DNA from: Actinomycetes bacterium
Lineage (GTDB): Bacteria > Actinomycetota > Actinomycetes > S36-B12 > UBA10799
Assembly (NCBI GenBank): GCA_029779995.1
Contig: JAKOZM010000101.1
Coordinates: 1-14,339 of the forward strand
DNA length: 14,339 nucleotides
Reading direction: 5' to 3'
Shown: piece by piece, positions 13,705 to 14,339 of the stretch
Numbering within the stretch: the stretch's first letter is position 1
Layout of the letters: each line of letters opens with the position of its first letter
The notes under the pieces: model-generated
Databases searched by the model: none
What the model was told of the DNA's origin: nothing
What the model saw: only the letters and a program-made list of their open reading frames with translations
Position numbers and translations under genes: made by a program

Positions 13705-14339
13705 ATGGATAGTTCGATGGTTGCGGCGTGGGAGGCGATGCTGCCCGACGGTGACCCGCTGGAGGTCGCGAAGGCCGCGGAGGCGATGATCGGGTTCTTC
13801 CACGCCCGGCAACTGGCGGCGTTGCATCAGGTGTACCAAGAGAGCGAGGCTGGTGCCGACCCCGACGGGGTGGTGGTGGACCCGTGCCCGCCGGAGATCG
13901 CGTGCGCGATGCTGTGGAGCCCGGGTGTCGCGTCGGCGATGGTCGACGTGGCGGTGGATGTGGTCACCGACCTCCCCGCGGTCCTGGCCGCGCTGGCTGA
14001 GGGCCGGATCGATCTGGCGAAGGTCCGGGAGATCGTCCGCGCCACCAGCGGGCTTTCGCTGTCCGACCGGCGGGAGGTGGCCGACCGGGCCATCACCTAC
14101 GCCGCCGCCCACACGAGGTCGCAGCTGCGTCCGTGGCTGACCCGCCAGGTCGACCGGATCGACCCCGACGCCGCGGAACGGCGCCGTAAGCGGGCCCGTA
14201 AACAGCGCGGGGTGTGGCTGAGCCCGGAACCGGACGGGATGGCCACCCTGTCCGCCTACCTCACCGCCGAGGAAGCCAGCGCCTGCATGGAGTCTGTGCG
14301 GGCGGCCTGCCGTTCCACCGACGGGTCGCGGGACGTCAA
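13705..14339 (+). CDS. DUF222 (13E12-type) protein, probable HNH endonuclease; 3' end outside window
   Basis: The reading frame from ATG 13705 is open to the last base, giving 211 codons. The segments GRIDLAKVREIVRATSGLS, TRSQLRPWLTRQVDRIDPDAAERRRKRARKQRGVWL and GMATLSAYLTAEEASACMESVRAA are typical of DUF222, the N-terminal domain of the actinobacterial 13E12 repeat family. Members usually end in an HNH nuclease domain, which would lie beyond this window and is therefore not seen. These genes are often multicopy and are sometimes damage-inducible; here a LexA-like box overlaps the promoter. The 13E12 name comes from a repetitive element, but no inverted repeats or target duplications are visible around the 5' end to show that this copy is mobile. 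Confidence 0.9.
   Translation, partial: MDSSMVAAWEAMLPDGDPLEVAKAAEAMIGFFHARQLAALHQVYQESEAGADPDGVVVDPCPPEIACAMLWSPGVASAMVDVAVDVVTDLPAVLAALAEGRIDLAKVREIVRATSGLSLSDRREVADRAITYAAAHTRSQLRPWLTRQVDRIDPDAAERRRKRARKQRGVWLSPEPDGMATLSAYLTAEEASACMESVRAACRSTDGSRDV

Noticed and set aside
13705..14339. DUF222 gene as an insertion sequence
   Set aside because: There is no transposase motif, terminal inverted repeat or target duplication in the visible part, and the right end is outside the window.

Overview
The window comes from a high-GC actinobacterium. The evidence is GC-rich codon use, mostly TGA stops, GTG starts, several apparently leaderless genes with a TANNNT -10 box, and a DUF222/13E12-type HNH gene with a LexA-like box. 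I cannot name the genus.

Bases 1-11267 hold the body of an uptake [NiFe]-hydrogenase operon of the Huc type (group 2a), all on the + strand. The order is: the last 32 codons of an upstream gene; hucS (small subunit); hucL (large subunit); the M52 maturation protease hucD; a 68-aa unknown; a TPR protein; a 117-aa unknown; a NifU-like protein; a six-bladed NHL propeller; then hypF, hypC, hypD and hypE. Most junctions overlap by 1-11 bases, so translation is probably coupled. HypF and HypE make the Fe cyanide ligands, HypC and HypD assemble Fe(CN)2CO, and HucD trims HucL after nickel insertion. The nickel-delivery genes hypA and hypB are not seen here. The iron-sulfur ligand pattern of HucS fits three [3Fe-4S] clusters, the arrangement known from the M. 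smegmatis enzyme that oxidises atmospheric H2. hypCDE seems to have its own leaderless promoter.

Bases 11268-13501 hold unrelated genes: a CPBP-family membrane protein (-), a secreted protein of unknown role (+), and a zinc-metallopeptidase lipoprotein (-). hypE and the CPBP gene meet tail to tail with no gap, their stop codons forming the palindrome TGATCA. The divergent gap 12024-12157 contains a 16-bp perfect inverted repeat.

Bases 13502-14339 hold a 203-bp divergent intergenic region and the N-terminal part of a DUF222 (13E12) protein that runs off the window. A good but imperfect SOS box overlaps its -10 element.

The parts least explained by known biology are the five-gene accessory cassette between hucD and hypF, and in it the NifU-like protein that has lost its CxxC motif. 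I see no CRISPR array, tRNA, rRNA or insertion sequence. No gene-free stretch exceeds about 200 bases.
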